NCBI RefSeq assembly: GCF_032118995.1
Contig: NC_092661.1
Span: 10,912,494 to 10,976,493, forward strand
Source: Asterias amurensis
Lineage: Eukaryota > Echinodermata > Asteroidea > Forcipulatida > Asteriidae
Direction of reading: 5' to 3'
DNA: 64,000 nucleotides
The notes below the pieces were generated by a model, which was not told where the DNA came from, did not search any database, and saw only the letters and a program-made list of their open reading frames with translations. The translations under genes and the position numbers were made by a program. Positions 1 through 10,663 of this stretch are shown one piece after another (positions within the stretch are counted from its first letter, which is position 1; each line of letters begins with the position of its first letter).

Positions 1-659
1 TTTGAACTCACACTCCGATGACATAACCACCAGAACTTGAACTCATTTCCCTAAACTGCTTGGCTATGACACCCTTTCTTTCAGATTAACTTCAGTTGTT
101 GGGCTGTTCTTTAAATGTGTATTCCATGTTACTATAAAGGCACACTATTTTGACCATAACATAATAGGCAATTATTTATCTTACCTCTACTTATTAAGGT
201 GAGGATAGTCTACATGTAATACACATGGGTGTACAGACACGTGTGTGATTAGAGCGAAGTCATTAATAGTGCATGCTATGTTTAAACTAGTGTGTCTCAG
301 AGCATTAAATGCATAATTCTGATTTTATAACAACAACTACTTGTTACTTGTTTCACACAAATGACCTCGCAAATTAAGGATCCACTCATTAAATCAGGGT
401 CTGACCAAATCACTGTGCATACCCCGCCGTCGAGTCAGCAATTTAAGGGTTCTGGACCCAGCCAACCCTGGGTTCGCAGGCAGCATAGTACCACAGCGCA
501 GGGAGGCCATTCCACAACTTGGTGTGCAAGAACTACATTTGGCAAAAGGAATATGAGAATGGTATATTGATAATGTTGATTACACTATCCAATCATCATC
601 CAGTTGCATGTTACCATTAATCCTCTGATCTACACAAGTTGAAAACATCTTAAAGATTG
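1..659. other. No gene seen; unannotated left edge
   Basis: I see no exon, RNA gene or clear repeat end here. A 69-codon open frame at 361-570 has low-complexity composition, no domain and no matching splice signals, so I do not call it. The sequence is AT-rich and could be intergenic or intronic DNA of a gene lying to the left. Confidence 0.5.
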
Positions 660-845
660 CTGGTACTTTTTGTACGGCACAAAACAAACTGTCCACAGAT
701 TTAAACTTACAAGACAATGATGGTAGAAAGTTTCCCGTTAAAATAATACTTGCTGAGGTGCTGTACTTTTTGAGAAATGATTTTTAAAAAATCACAAAAA
801 TAATTTTCATCTCCTGAGACGAAAAATTATTTTAACATATATACA
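660..845. mobile_element. Family F MITE, truncated copy (F4)
   Basis: The stretch holds the family F order of blocks also seen at 44830-45204: a TACTTTTTGTA end, a block ending GGTAGAAAG, the GCTGAGGTGCTGTA block, then the ATTTTCATCTCCTGAGACG centre. The second half is missing, so it is a 5' half copy with no coding capacity. Confidence 0.6.
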
Positions 846-1126
846 TATGTTAAACATATTTTAGTATGCCAGTACATTCCCCTTAATATGAAAACCAATG
901 AAATCAATTTTTAAGTGTTCAAATAACTTTGTCAATGATTTTGTCATAAACTTTATAACAGCTACATGTACTAGTCGCATGTATTAAAACAAATATAAGC
1001 CAATGCATTGACACTACAACTTCATCCCATTCTCCATTATACTTATTTTTCCACAACACTGCACATGCTACAAAGAAACCATGTACAGAAAACTTGAACT
1101 TTTGATTAAAACGTCAAAGTGCATTG

Positions 1127-1198
1127 GAAAATGACTGAGAACAATGTTGGGAAAATGACTGAGAACAATGTTGGGAAAATGACTGAGAACAATGTTGA
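1127..1198. repeat. 24-bp tandem repeat, three units
   Basis: Three almost identical 24-bp units (GAAAATGACTGAGAACAATG plus TTGG) follow each other and end at the first family K unit. The near identity suggests recent slippage or unequal exchange. Confidence 0.9.
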
Positions 1199-1321
1199 TG
1201 CATTTAGCAATCATAAGGAAAGTTTACCATTCTGTTTATCCTAAATATTGAAGCTGACTGCAACCCCAACTTTTAGAATAATTCACTTAGTTGCACTTAT
1301 TTATAATTTCAAATTGTAATA

Positions 1322-1780
1322 CAGGGCGAGTCAAAAAGAAGTTGACCAAGATTGATGATTTAATAGCAAAGCAACAACTGACACTCAAAACCCCAAATAT
1401 TAAAAAAAACATTCTTTCCTGCTTATCTGAAAAAAAGAATGAAACAAATGTATTATTTCTAAGAGAAGTTTTGCCTGTTTTACTGAAAGCACTCATGTTT
1501 GTAGCTGTCCATGGTTGTAGTGCTACACTGAATCTAAACATCATAGAAAAGTCATTCATTTGTTTTGTCAAGTATTCCGTGGACAGCTTGCAAAATGAGT
1601 ATCTTTATTAAAACAGACATAACTCCTCTTAAAAAAATTATAAATTTCTTTTCTTTTCTTCTTCTTCTTCTTATAGGCAGGAGATTGCATGTTAAATATG
1701 TTTTACTAAACTTTTGAGTGTCATTTGTTTGTTTTGAAAAAAAAACACCAATCCCGGTCAACTTCTTTTTGACTCACCCT
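1322..1780. mobile_element. Fold-back element with mariner-like ends
   Basis: The ends CAGGGCGAGTCAAAAAGAAG and its inverse CTTCTTTTTGACTCACCCT form terminal inverted repeats, and the interior is itself an imperfect palindrome: the CTGTCCATGG block at 1507-1516 faces CCGTGGACAG at 1578-1587. A TA precedes the left end. GAGTCAAAAAG-type ends are common in Tc1/mariner MITEs; that placement is from family knowledge. There is no transposase. The palindrome gives mirrored open frames on both strands that are not genes. Confidence 0.75.
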
Positions 1781-2432
1781 TCTGTAGAACACGACCGAGA
1801 TCAAGATTGAAAGTTTAACATTCTGTTTATCCCAAACATTGAAGTTGACTCCAACTCCAACTTTTAGAATAATTCACTTCAAAATCTGATGTGCAATTAA
1901 TGATATTAGCCGGCAATACTATGACTAATTACTAAAATCAAGATTGTTGCATTTTGCAATCACGAGGAAAGTTTGCCTTTCTGTTTATCCTAAACATTGA
2001 AGTTGACTCCAACTCCAACTTTTAGAATAATTCACATGATTGCAATGATCTGAGGTTTGTTTGAACATGTCTATGACCACTAGGTCAATAAAGAAACACA
2101 TACAGTAGCATACTATATCATATCGAGACTTCTACTTATAATATCAAATTTTAATAGAGAGTAATAGAGAGTATTTGGCAATCATGAAATAAGTTTCCCA
2201 ATCTGCTTATTCTAAATATTAAAGTTGACACCAACTTTAACTTTTTAGAACAATTCACTTCAAGATCTGATGTGCAATTCATGATAGCGGGAAATACTAT
2301 GAATAATTATTAATAAGATCAGTATTGATGGATTAAGCAATCATGAATAAAGTTCACCATCTTGTTTATCCTAAACATTGAAGTTGACTCCAACTCCAAC
2401 TTTCAGAATAATTCACCTGATTGTAATGATCT

Positions 2433-2701
2433 GGGCCCAATTTCATGGCTCTGCTTACCGCTGAATTCTGCGCATACAATCACCATTCTGCACTTACTGT
2501 GTGAAAGCACCATGTTTTTTTGCTACATGTAGCTGTGTAAGTGAAGAATGTCTAGAGTATGCACGCGCACAAACAAAAATTTACCTGCTAATAACCCATG
2601 AAACCCCATGCTAAAAACCCATGCTTGTAGTAAGCACTGAAATCCTGCTTATAAGCACTGATTCTTTGCTTAAGGTAAGCAGAGCAATGAAATTGGGCCC
2701 A
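2433..2701. mobile_element. Family C element (C1)
   Basis: This is bounded by GGGCCCAATTTCATGGCTCT on the left and an inverse ending CAATGAAATTGGGCCC on the right, with GCTTACCGCTGAATTCTGCG inside. The same element sits at the same place in the K array at 3875 and 5431, so this insertion predates duplication of the array. Confidence 0.8.
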
Positions 2702-2793
2702 GATGCATTCATTATGACCATTAAGTCAATGAAGAAGCATCTTGGACACTCATTCTCCTTTACACTATACAACGTGTTCAGAAAATTGATGAC

Positions 2794-3158
2794 TTAAAGG
2801 TAGTGGACACTATTGGTAATTGTCAAAGACTAGCCTTCACAGTTGGTGTATCTCAACATAAACATAAAATGACAAACCTGTGAAAATTTGAGCTCAATCG
2901 GTCATCGAACTTGCGAGATAATAATGAAAGAAAAAGCACCCTTGTCACACATAATTGTGTGCTTTCAGATGCTTGATTTCGAGACCTTGAAATCAAGTTC
3001 GTGGAAAATTACGTCTTATTCGAAAGCTTTGTCACTTCAGAGGGATCCGTTTCTCACAATGTTTTATACTATCAACCTCTACCCATTACTCGTTAATAAG
3101 TAAGGTTGTATGCTGATAATTATTTTGAGTAACTACCAATAGTGTCCACTGCCTTTAA
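2794..3158. mobile_element. Family A MITE (A1)
   Basis: A 365-bp non-coding element starts TTAAAGGTAGTGGACACTAT and ends with the inverse CCACTGCCTTTAA. Both ends carry TTAA, the target used by piggyBac and Kolobok transposases. The interior holds the module shared by all A copies (GAGCTCAATCGG, GAGACCTTGAAATC, CACTTCAGAGGGA). Confidence 0.85.
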
Positions 3159-3408
3159 CTTTAACAAAAGTGTAATTTTCATTTAGCTAACATTTAGTGT
3201 CACCACATAATCTTTTTCGACAGGATTGCTGCATTTTACCATCATTGAGAAAAGCCACCATTCTGTTTATCCTAAACGTTGAAATTGATTTCAACTCCAA
3301 CTTTTAGAATAACTCACTTCAAGATCTGATGTGCAATTAGTGACCCTATATAGCCAGCAATACTATAACTACTTAGTAGGATAATTGTTGATGCAGTTTG
3401 TTACCATG

Positions 3409-3698
3409 TACAAAAGTTCAGCATTCTTTTTTTCCTAAACATTGAAGTTTATTCCAACTCCAACTTTTAGAATAATTCACTTCAAAAGTTCAGCATTCTG
3501 TTTATCCTAAACATTGAAGTTTATTCCAACTCCAACTTTTAGAATATTTCACTTCAAAAGTTCAGCATTCTGTTTATCCTAAACATTGAAGTTTATTCCA
3601 ACTCCAACTTTTAGAATAATTCACTTCAAAAGTTCAGCATTCTGTTTATCCTAAACATTGAAGTTTATTCCAACTCCATCTTTTAGAATAATTCACTT
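3409..3698. repeat. 72-bp tandem sub-array in family K
   Basis: Four head-to-tail units of 72 bp share TTCAAAAGTTCAGCATTCTG and GAAGTTTATTCCAACTCC, with CAGCAT recurring at 3419, 3491, 3563 and 3635. Units differ by only a few bases, so this part of the K array expanded more recently than the rest. Confidence 0.9.
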
Positions 3699-3874
3699 CA
3701 AGATCTGATGTGCAATTAATCACCCTATAAAGCCGGCAATACTTTGACTAAGTACTAAGATCAAGATTGATGCATCTAGCAATCATGGAGAATGTTCACC
3801 ATTCTGTTTATCCTAAACATTGAAGTTGACTCCAACTCCAACTTTCAGAATTATTCACTTGATTGCAATGATCT

Positions 3875-4310
3875 GGGCCCAATTTCATGGTGCTGCTTAC
3901 CGCTGAATTCTGCGCCTACAATCACCATTCTCCACTTACTGGGCAAGCACAATTTTTTGCGCTACATGTAGCTGTGTAATTGAAGAATGCCTAGAATATG
4001 CCCGTGCGCAAACAAAATTCACCTGCTAATAAAGCCCGGTTCATACTTCCTGCGAATGCTAATGTGAAACGAATTTGACATAAATGTGACGTCACAACCC
4101 TCCCTTCGCAGCCATATTTGCGAGTGAGTTGAGCAAAGTTAAACTGCTGTGGTTGCGAATTTGTGACGTAAACATTCGTATCGTATTCGCATTCGCAGGA
4201 AGTATGAACCGGGCTTAACCCATGAAACACACATTTGTAGTAAGCACTGAAATCCTGCTTATAAGCACTGATTCTTTGCTTACAGTAAGCAGAGCCATGA
4301 TATTTGGCCC
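3875..4310. mobile_element. Family C element (C2) interrupted by D1
   Basis: The arms match C1 at 2433-2701, from GGGCCCAATTTCATGG to a GAGCCATGATATTTGGCCC end. Between CACCTGCTAAT and CCCATGAAACAC the copy is split by a family D fold-back at about 4033-4216, which C1 lacks. That shows D inserted after C. Confidence 0.8.
4033..4216. mobile_element. Family D fold-back element (D1)
   Basis: An approximately 184-bp palindrome starts AGCCCGGTTCATACTTCCTG and ends with the inverse CAGGAAGTATGAACCGGGCT. The arms hold GCGAAT-rich blocks and TGACGTCA, the sequence bound by CREB/ATF factors. It has no coding capacity and is nested in C2. Confidence 0.85.
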
Positions 4311-4424
4311 TGATGCATTAAGAATTATGACCATTACATAACAAGAACACATTAATTCATCAACATGGACACTCTATCTATTATGTTGTCCTTATACAAT
4401 GTGTTCAGAAAATTGATGACATAG

Positions 4425-4764
4425 GATTAGGGTAAGCCTACTTTTTGTAACACAAAGTGCACAGATACATCGTTTGAAGATAATAACAGTAGAAAGCTAA
4501 CCTTAAAATATTACTTGCCGAGGTGCTGTAGTTTTTTAGAAATGAATTATACAATTTCATGGAAATAGGCTTTACATGCTAAATTAATAATTTTCATCTC
4601 CTGAGACGAAAATTAATTTTGTGATTTGTTGTATTCATTTCTCAAAAACTACAGCACCTCAGCAAGGGAAGCTTTCTACCAACCTTACCTGCAAACTGTG
4701 TGAGTTTGATATAAATTGGTGGACATTGTATTTTGTGTCCTTCAAAAAGTACCCAGACCCTACA
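4425..4764. mobile_element. Family F MITE (F2)
   Basis: This is a nearly complete copy of the element at 44830-45204. It runs from a TAGGGTAAGCCTACTTTTTG end, through GAGGTGCTGTAGTTTTTTAG and its inverse CAAAAACTACAGCACCTCAG, to a CAAAAAGTACCCAGACCCTA end. The arms pair over most of their length. Confidence 0.75.
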
Positions 4765-4987
4765 ACAAGAGGATAATTTTCATTCAGCTAACTTTCAGAA
4801 TGTTACCACATATCTTATTTGTCAAGATTGATGCATTTAGCAATCATGAATAAAGTTCCACCATTCTGTTTATCCTAAACATTGAAGATCATCCAACTCC
4901 AACTTCAGAATAATTCACTTCAAGATCTCATGTGTAATTAATGACCTTTATATAATCAAGCAATAACTATGACTCATATCAAGGTTG

Positions 4988-5160
4988 ATATAATAGATGT
5001 TAAATTTGCATCGGGGATAAAGAATGTTAATTCTGGTTTTTACCCATACACCGACGTGTGTTAGCACTGTATACTCAGTACTTTCCCCGAGTCCTGTGAA
5101 AAAATATCACAGGCTTGTTACTCGGGTGGGATTCAAACCCACCACGACCCTTGCAATTGG
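4988..5160 (-). mobile_element. tRNA-derived SINE S-I, 3' part
   Basis: On the minus strand it reads a B-box (GTGGGTTTGAATCCCACCCG), then GAGTAACAAGCCTGTGATAT, then GTGTATGGGTAAAAACCAG and the ATCCCCGATGCAAATTTAAC tail. The copy at 26843-27056 has the same order. It lies between two K units flanked by TTGAT on both sides, a likely short target duplication. Confidence 0.7.
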
Positions 5161-5430
5161 TTGATGTATTTAGCAATCATGGACAAAGTTCACCATTCTG
5201 TTTATCCTGAACATTGAAGTTGACTCCAACTCCAACTTTTAAAATAATTCACTTCAATATCTGATCTGCAATTAATCACCCCATAAAGCCGGCAATACTT
5301 TGACTAATTATTAAGATCAAGATTGATGCACTTAGCAATCATGGAGAACGTCCACAATTCTGTTTATCCTAAACATTGAAGTTGACTCCAACTCCAACTT
5401 TCAGAATAATTCACATGATTGTAATGATCT

Positions 5431-5634
5431 GGGCCCAATTTCATGGCTCTGCTTACCGCTGAAGTCTATGCTAACAACAATCATTCTCCACTTACTGGGT
5501 AAACACATGTTTTGCATGCACACAAGTAAAAGTTCCCTGCTAACCTGTGATATATACTTGATATAAGCGCAGAACTCCCTGCTGATGAAGCGCAAAATCT
5601 GTGCATCGGGTAAGCAGAGCAAGAAAATTGGGCC
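5431..5634. mobile_element. Family C element (C3)
   Basis: This is the third copy of C in the K array, starting GGGCCCAATTTCATGGCTCT and ending AAGAAAATTGGGCC, at the same flank (TGATTGNAATGATCT) as C1 and C2. The centre is shorter than in C1. Confidence 0.75.
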
Positions 5635-5943
5635 AGATGTGTATATTTGTACATTTCTATGACCATTACATGTAGGTCAATAAAGATCCACTGACATGAG
5701 CATACTGTATCAACCCAGACACTTCTACCTAAGGTGTCCTTTATGAATGTATTTGAGAATGTGAAGACTTAAGTTTGACCTAAAGTGTAGCTTTCATTCA
5801 GCTAATGCTCAGAATGTCATCACATAAACTTATTGGTGCTTTAATTGCACAGTTTAATGAAAGCTTTGATTCCCAGGTGCAGGATCGATGCTTCATTCTT
5901 GAGTTTTGTTTTATTTTTTATTTTTTTTATTGGTATATAATAT
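5635..5943. other. Last K-array tail and AT-rich flank; no gene
   Basis: 5640-5830 is the tail of the long-period unit (ATGACCATTACATGTAGGTC, GCTTTCATTCAGCTAATG). Beyond it lies T-rich sequence that runs up to the inverted-repeat element starting at 5944. I see no coding signal. Confidence 0.6.
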
Positions 5944-8200
5944 CAGGGGTCGAAATTGCCGGTAGCCCGCTAGCCCGGGACTACCAGTTTGACAGCCGGG
6001 CTACCGTTTCCCCCAGTTTTAGTAGCCCGGCGGGCTAGTGGAAAAATAAAGCAAATTCACATCTTAACAAACATAAATATTTCTGTGTTAACAATAAGTT
6101 GTAGAATTTTCTCTTGTTTTTATTTCGTTATCGGGCGATAATAAATATTTTGATATCAGATCACCCTCCCGCTAGCGCTGTCATATAACAAGAAGGGTAA
6201 GTCCTGAGTCTCATCATGTTGCCTGCAGTAAATAACTATACTTACATTACGTACAGTACACTCACGCACACACAAAAACGACGCATCGCCTGGTTAACCG
6301 GTTGATTGTACTAACGTAACGTTCGCGACACGAACGGACAATTTTGTTCTCAATTTCTTCAAATGTCATTCGTTCGACCCCAAGTGCAAAAACAACCAAA
6401 CAAAGACACCCTGCATCTGAGTGATCATTATGCGCTTCGATAAAAAAGAGGTTGTGCTTAGAATTATATTTTAAATTCTAACTCCCGCTGGAAAACGAAT
6501 AAACCAATGCGTAACAGAGGGAGTGGGAATGGCGCAATCCAGTTTTGGTCAATCTGGTACAGTACATAAAATATAGCCGTATGCATGGATGTATGTGCAC
6601 ACAACGCACGTGTTCGGCATCGCCGTATTTTTCTTGAGGAATGTTTTGCTCTGAACAGTGTTGGCCCTAGTCTGGTTCCCTGACCAAAGATTCCTTGACG
6701 TCTCTCGTTAAAAATCTTAGGTCAGGTATCACCCACGGTTAAAAATAGAGCATGACGCAACTTGTCAGGGTCGGGGGTCATCTCCAGGGAAACCATGTCT
6801 GCACCTGATCGGAAGGGTCGCACTAAATACCGACAACTCACGACACAATTAAATATATGTACAAGAGTCATATGAATCTAAATCACCTTCAAACTGTTGA
6901 AAAATTGTATTTTTAACTGTAAAAAAATGTGTTTTTTACCCCGAATTATAAACGAACGGTAGCATCCGCCATGTTGTCTTTCGACGTACCTGGACGATAT
7001 AGATACCATTATACCGCAGGGGTAATACAAAATGCAAGATGATCAGGGTGTGTGCCCTCTCATGGAGTTGAAAATTTTTTTTTTTTTAATCTCCCCTTGT
7101 TACTTCAAAAAATTATTTACAATAACAAAAAACCAGCAGCAGAAAAGAAAACAATACAACTGAGGCTGAGCCCTTAGAACTTACCCCTGCAGTGTAATGG
7201 TATCGTCCTTAGACGTCGAAAGACAACAAGCCGGATACCACCGCTTATTACTATTTCGCGGTAAAAAAACCCTTTTTTTTCAAAAACTCCTGGATCTACG
7301 GCCGACAGAAACAGGACTGACATTATGACTGACATTATGATTCCATGGATTCTGTTTACAATGCAACCATAGACACCCGGAAATGTCCGACCATCAACGA
7401 TACTGTCCGAATGTTGACGACAACACGTTCGGAACATTTCGGATAACTTCGAAAAAGGAGGAATTCCTCCTTTTTGGTCACGTGATTTTGGGTGATACCG
7501 GACCCTAAATTCGACAGAGCCTAGTCGGAGATTTTTGGGTCTGGGAACCAGACTATGTTGGCCCAACATTGGGATAAAGTCTGAGGAATTTCGGGGGCGT
7601 GCCTCACAGGGATTTTTTTTCCCTGCCCACTATACATTTTGTCTGAGGAATATTTTTGCCGGAAAATATTTTTATAGTTTTTTTTTTTTTCAAAGTCCAA
7701 TTTTTTTATATTTGTTTTCCCCTCCGATTTGTTCTTCTTTTTCCCGGTTTTCGGACTGACTGTTAGCATTGTGCCGACAACAGTACAAGTAGTTGGGCTT
7801 CTGGGTTATGCCGCTGTGCACTGGGCTTCTGATTTATGCGGCTGCGCTATGTGGTACTCAAACAATAAAAGACAAGGTTGGCAGGTCTGATGTCGGCATT
7901 ATGTGGCGTTTTTTGGAAGGAGTTAAACCTCCTTCAAAAAAAAAAAATTTTGTGAGTATAGACTGTTTTTTAAAATTATTTTATTCTAATCTTTTCTACA
8001 ATGAAAGGGTATGGTCATTGTTTGTTTTTTGTCAACATAATGTTAGCTCGGCGCCTAGTATATGAAAACAATTAAATCAATGCAATAAAGAAGGAAACAA
8101 AAATCCAGCCAGGGCTACTGAAATTTATTCAGGGCTAGTAAAAATTCAGGGTTACTAGCCCTGTGGGCTACCTTGAAAATGTAGTTAATTTCGACCCCTG
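5944..8200. mobile_element. 2.26-kb terminal-inverted-repeat DNA transposon remnant
   Basis: The ends CAGGGGTCGAAATT and AATTTCGACCCCTG are perfect inverses, and TAATAT lies directly outside both (5938-5943 and 8201-8206), an apparent 6-bp target duplication. CAGGGGTCGAAATT-type ends resemble those of some hAT elements, but hAT normally makes 8-bp duplications, so the superfamily is open. Subterminal arms share runs about GGCTAC/GTAGCC and GGGCTAG. No transposase reading frame survives; the only longer frames lie in a nested element. Confidence 0.75.
6668..7555. mobile_element. Nested 888-bp inverted-repeat element with 9-bp duplication
   Basis: The ends TAGTCTGGTTCCCTGACC and GGTCTGGGAACCAGACTA are inverses with one mismatch. 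TGTTGGCCC occurs immediately outside both ends (6659-6667 and 7556-7564), a clean 9-bp target duplication that proves insertion into the larger element. Duplications of 9 bp fit MuDR/MULE-like or Merlin-like transposases; the family is otherwise open. A 131-codon minus frame at 7174-7569 overruns the right end into the host element, so I do not call it a gene. Confidence 0.8.
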
Positions 8201-8411
8201 TAATATACACCAAAATGACCAGCAGCATAAGCTGAAAAGGTCAAAGTACATCTTAAAAATAGCAACAATCACATAATTGTGTCAAAAGTACAAAATTTAC
8301 AAAACGCTACTTCTGATGTCAAGATGTTATATTTTAGTCTAGTACCACAGTAGCTGATTCGCTTATGTGTTGACATTCAGCAAAGTACATTACATGTAGG
8401 CCTACGTATCA

Positions 8412-8640
8412 TCTGGGGTTGAACAAAGCAAAATTTACTAGAGCAATAGTTGAACGAACGAGCTACAGATTATTGTGTCTGTGCTCTACCAACTGAGCTG
8501 TCTAGCCCTTTGTTTGCGGTCTCCCCATTTTGTCAATATCTTTGTTTTGGAGTGCAAGTCAAAAGCCATACATACAGCTGTGTTGCCGGTACGTATATAT
8601 CCGGAGGTCTTTGGTTCAAATCCCGTTCTTCGTTCACACT
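8412..8640 (-). mobile_element. tRNA-derived SINE S-II, disrupted copy
   Basis: On the minus strand it holds an A-box-like AGCTCAGTTGGTAGAGCACA and ends GCTTTGTTCAACCCC, as the copies near 25647 and 49190 do. The CTTTGTTTGCGGTC block beside it also recurs at 49309. The middle is rearranged, with a B-box-like GGTTCAAATCC displaced on the plus strand. Confidence 0.55.
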
Positions 8641-8699
8641 GAAAGCCCTTCATGACATTAAGAAGCAAGCACCAGCAATGCCAGATTTATGAATTTAAA

Positions 8700-8743
8700 A
8701 TTAAAGACACTGGACACTATTGGTAATTGTCAAAGACCAGTCT
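8700..8743. mobile_element. Family A MITE, 5' end only (A13)
   Basis: TTAAAGACACTGGACACTAT and GGTAATTGTCAAAGACCAGT match the left end of A3 at 19634. The rest of the element is absent. Confidence 0.7.
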
Positions 8744-9589
8744 ACATTACAGCCGTACTTAGACGGGCCGTTCAAAAGTAACGTGACAACAAACTTTACC
8801 CAAATGAAGCAAATTTAAAGTTTTAGCAGGGGTTCTTTTTTGTATTTAATCAGTCAAAAATAAAGGGGGCAAAATTTTCACGACTTCTCGGCTCGAAAGC
8901 TGACGATGTGCTGGGATTTTCAACTCTTTGTCAACACCATTACATCACACAGGCATGTTCCAGAGGTTTTTTTTTCTCATTTGAGATGACCAAGCTTGCC
9001 GCCAGTCAAGTGTTACAACATACCAAAAGAGGGTGCGATTCAGCAATTTAAAACTGAGTGTAGTACACTATCCAATATCCAGCACTAACATATTGAGCCT
9101 AGACTAGTATGTGTGTGCAAGTGGAATGTTGGTAGACTCACCTGTTCACTGTGGGTTTCTGCCTTAAGTTAACCTGTGCAGCACATCTTCAGTAGATCAT
9201 CCTTTCAGCTAACCATCTCATAATCTGGTGTTTCTACTCACTCATATTGCGTCATCCACTAGAGCTGCCGTCCTTGGTGTGTCTGATGCATGATGGCAGG
9301 CAGGCCAAACCCTTTCTCTCAGGGTAGTACGAGTTTCTTAAAACACTGTGCATGGGAAGTAAAAATCAGATTTTAGGATCCACAATTGAAATTGATGAAT
9401 GTAAAAAAATACTGAACCACACAAAGCTTGAAAAGTAAGCTTTGCATCATTTTCTCAAGGGGTGAGATTTTAAGTGAATTGGGAAGTGAACAAATAAGAG
9501 GGATAAAAAGACTGTTTCAAAAATTGAGATAGTGATTTACAAAATGAATCAGTTAACCATATCAAAGCGCTTCTGACATTATAACCCCT
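8744..9589. other. Mostly unique DNA; possible minus-strand exon debris
   Basis: No repeat family is recognised. On the minus strand 9276-9236 reads an open 13-codon stretch (DTPRTAALVDDAI) ending in TGA, preceded by a CAG acceptor-like site. At 9170-9140 there is a second small block with good AG and GTGAGT borders. Either could be a terminal or untranslated exon, but neither has recognisable protein similarity. Confidence 0.3.
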
Positions 9590-9745
9590 GGTCCCCTGGT
9601 CACTTGGCCATATTATTTCATTCCTTAAACCATCTCAGCTCCTTGGGGAGTATACAGCTGGTGCTGCGAGTTACCGAGCTCCAACCTAATCATTCACATA
9701 AACCATCTCTGCCCTCTCAGGTACCCATTTTACCGTCTCTACACT
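9590..9745 (-). mobile_element. SINE S-III fragment
   Basis: The block CTCTCAGGTACCCATTTTAC at 9714-9733 and the preceding CCTGGTCACTTGGCC recur at 16435-16690, where a fuller copy with a tRNA B-box is present. Only the distal part is kept here. Confidence 0.5.
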
Positions 9746-9955
9746 GCTTTGGATTACTTTTTAGCGACCCATAAAAAAGAAAACATTTACAGCGAACATT
9801 TTTGGGTTTCAGCTTAAATTCTTCGTAAGATATAGGAGACATCCATTTTCTTAACGAATATCCTTCAAAGTCACAATTCCCTCCAAGACCCATGACTTGT
9901 ACAATACACATACTATCAACTTTTGTATTGGAATTAAACCATAAAACCTCAGAAT
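9746..9955 (-). CDS. Candidate internal exon, unrecognised protein (minus strand)
   Basis: From a CATCTCAG acceptor-like site the minus strand is open for about 80 codons, starting (D)SEVLWFNSNTKVD and continuing QVMGLGGNCDFEGYSLRKWM and SPISYEEFKLKPK. The frame stays open into a SINE fragment and stops at 9717-9719, so the true 3' border is unknown; a weak donor (AAAAAGTAATC) lies at about 9755. The frame joins in phase with the candidate exon at 10664-10734 (G plus AT). I do not recognise the family. It could be the 3' part of the WDCP gene, a separate small gene, or chance. Confidence 0.3.
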
Positions 9956-10199
9956 CTGAGATGAAATGTTTCTTTTAAGAGATTGGCCTTCTTCCAACTT
10001 GGTTTGGTGCTTAAACTCCAACCATCAATCAAAGGAACATCAAAGGAAATCTTTAGGGGAGACATAAGATATCTCTGAGAGCAAAATAAACCAAAATTAA
10101 AATATTATTTATCACCGATGCATCGACATCTATTATAGACATCTTTATTGACTGCATATATTTCGAAACTGACTCAGTTAATTCATCCAAAGCGCGTAT

Positions 10200-10350
10200 T
10201 CGCAAGCAATCCAAATAATATAAATGAGTAACGAATTAGATAATTATTTAATTAATTGAATTAATTGAGTTAAATAAAACTCTAAGTAATTAATTGAAAT
10301 CAATTTATTAGTTAATGAGTTAAGTAATTGTTATGAGTTTAAATTAATTA
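10200..10350. other. AT-rich block with TAATTA/TTAATT cluster
   Basis: About ten TTAATT, AATTAA or TAATTA hexamers occur in 150 bp. It may be simple AT-rich drift or a homeodomain-type binding cluster; sequence alone does not decide. Confidence 0.5.
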
Positions 10351-10663
10351 ATCAATTGGACAATACTGTTTACCGAAACTGATGTAGAGGTCGGTAGCTA
10401 AACAAATGACTAACCTAAAAAAGAAGACGTGCCTGTGAGACTCTAATTTATTCCTCCATGGTGAGACCATAGAGTAAGGACAGTAGGTGAGACTGTCCAC
10501 TTACGGCTGCACGTGCCGATGATCTACCAACTGTCAACACGACTGTCAGTCTGACCATGGAGTCAGACGGTACGAACCGCAGCGTCATTGTGCTGCATTA
10601 ACGTGCATGGTATGGTAATGGAAGTAAACGTTTTAAAAAGGTCCCACTTTACCACTAACTTAC

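Larger units (their letters stand above)
1199..5420. repeat. Family K degenerate tandem array with insertions
   Basis: At least fourteen copies of a core reading CCATTCTGTTTATCCTAAAC and then ATTGAAGTTGACTCCAACTC occur, near 1231, 1820, 1976, 2198, 2369, 3259, 3419, 3491, 3563, 3635, 3799, 4863, 5194 and 5358. Each is usually followed by AGAATAATTCAC and a GATCTGATGTGCAATTAATG block. Groups of two or three cores end in a common tail (TGACCATTAGGTCAATAAAG, then GTGTTCAGAAAATTGATGAC in two of the blocks), giving a higher-order period of roughly 1-1.5 kb. Elements C1-C3, A1, F2 and a SINE interrupt it. No coding potential is seen; short overlapping frames inside it are chance. Confidence 0.8.

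Noticed and set aside
7174-7569. 131-codon minus-strand protein
   Set aside because: It lies across the nested inverted-repeat element and its right end, and has no domain or splice support.
10505-10542. 38-nt exon reading VVLTVGRSSARAA on the minus strand
   Set aside because: The borders are weak and the sequence is too short to tell from chance; phase agreement alone is not enough.
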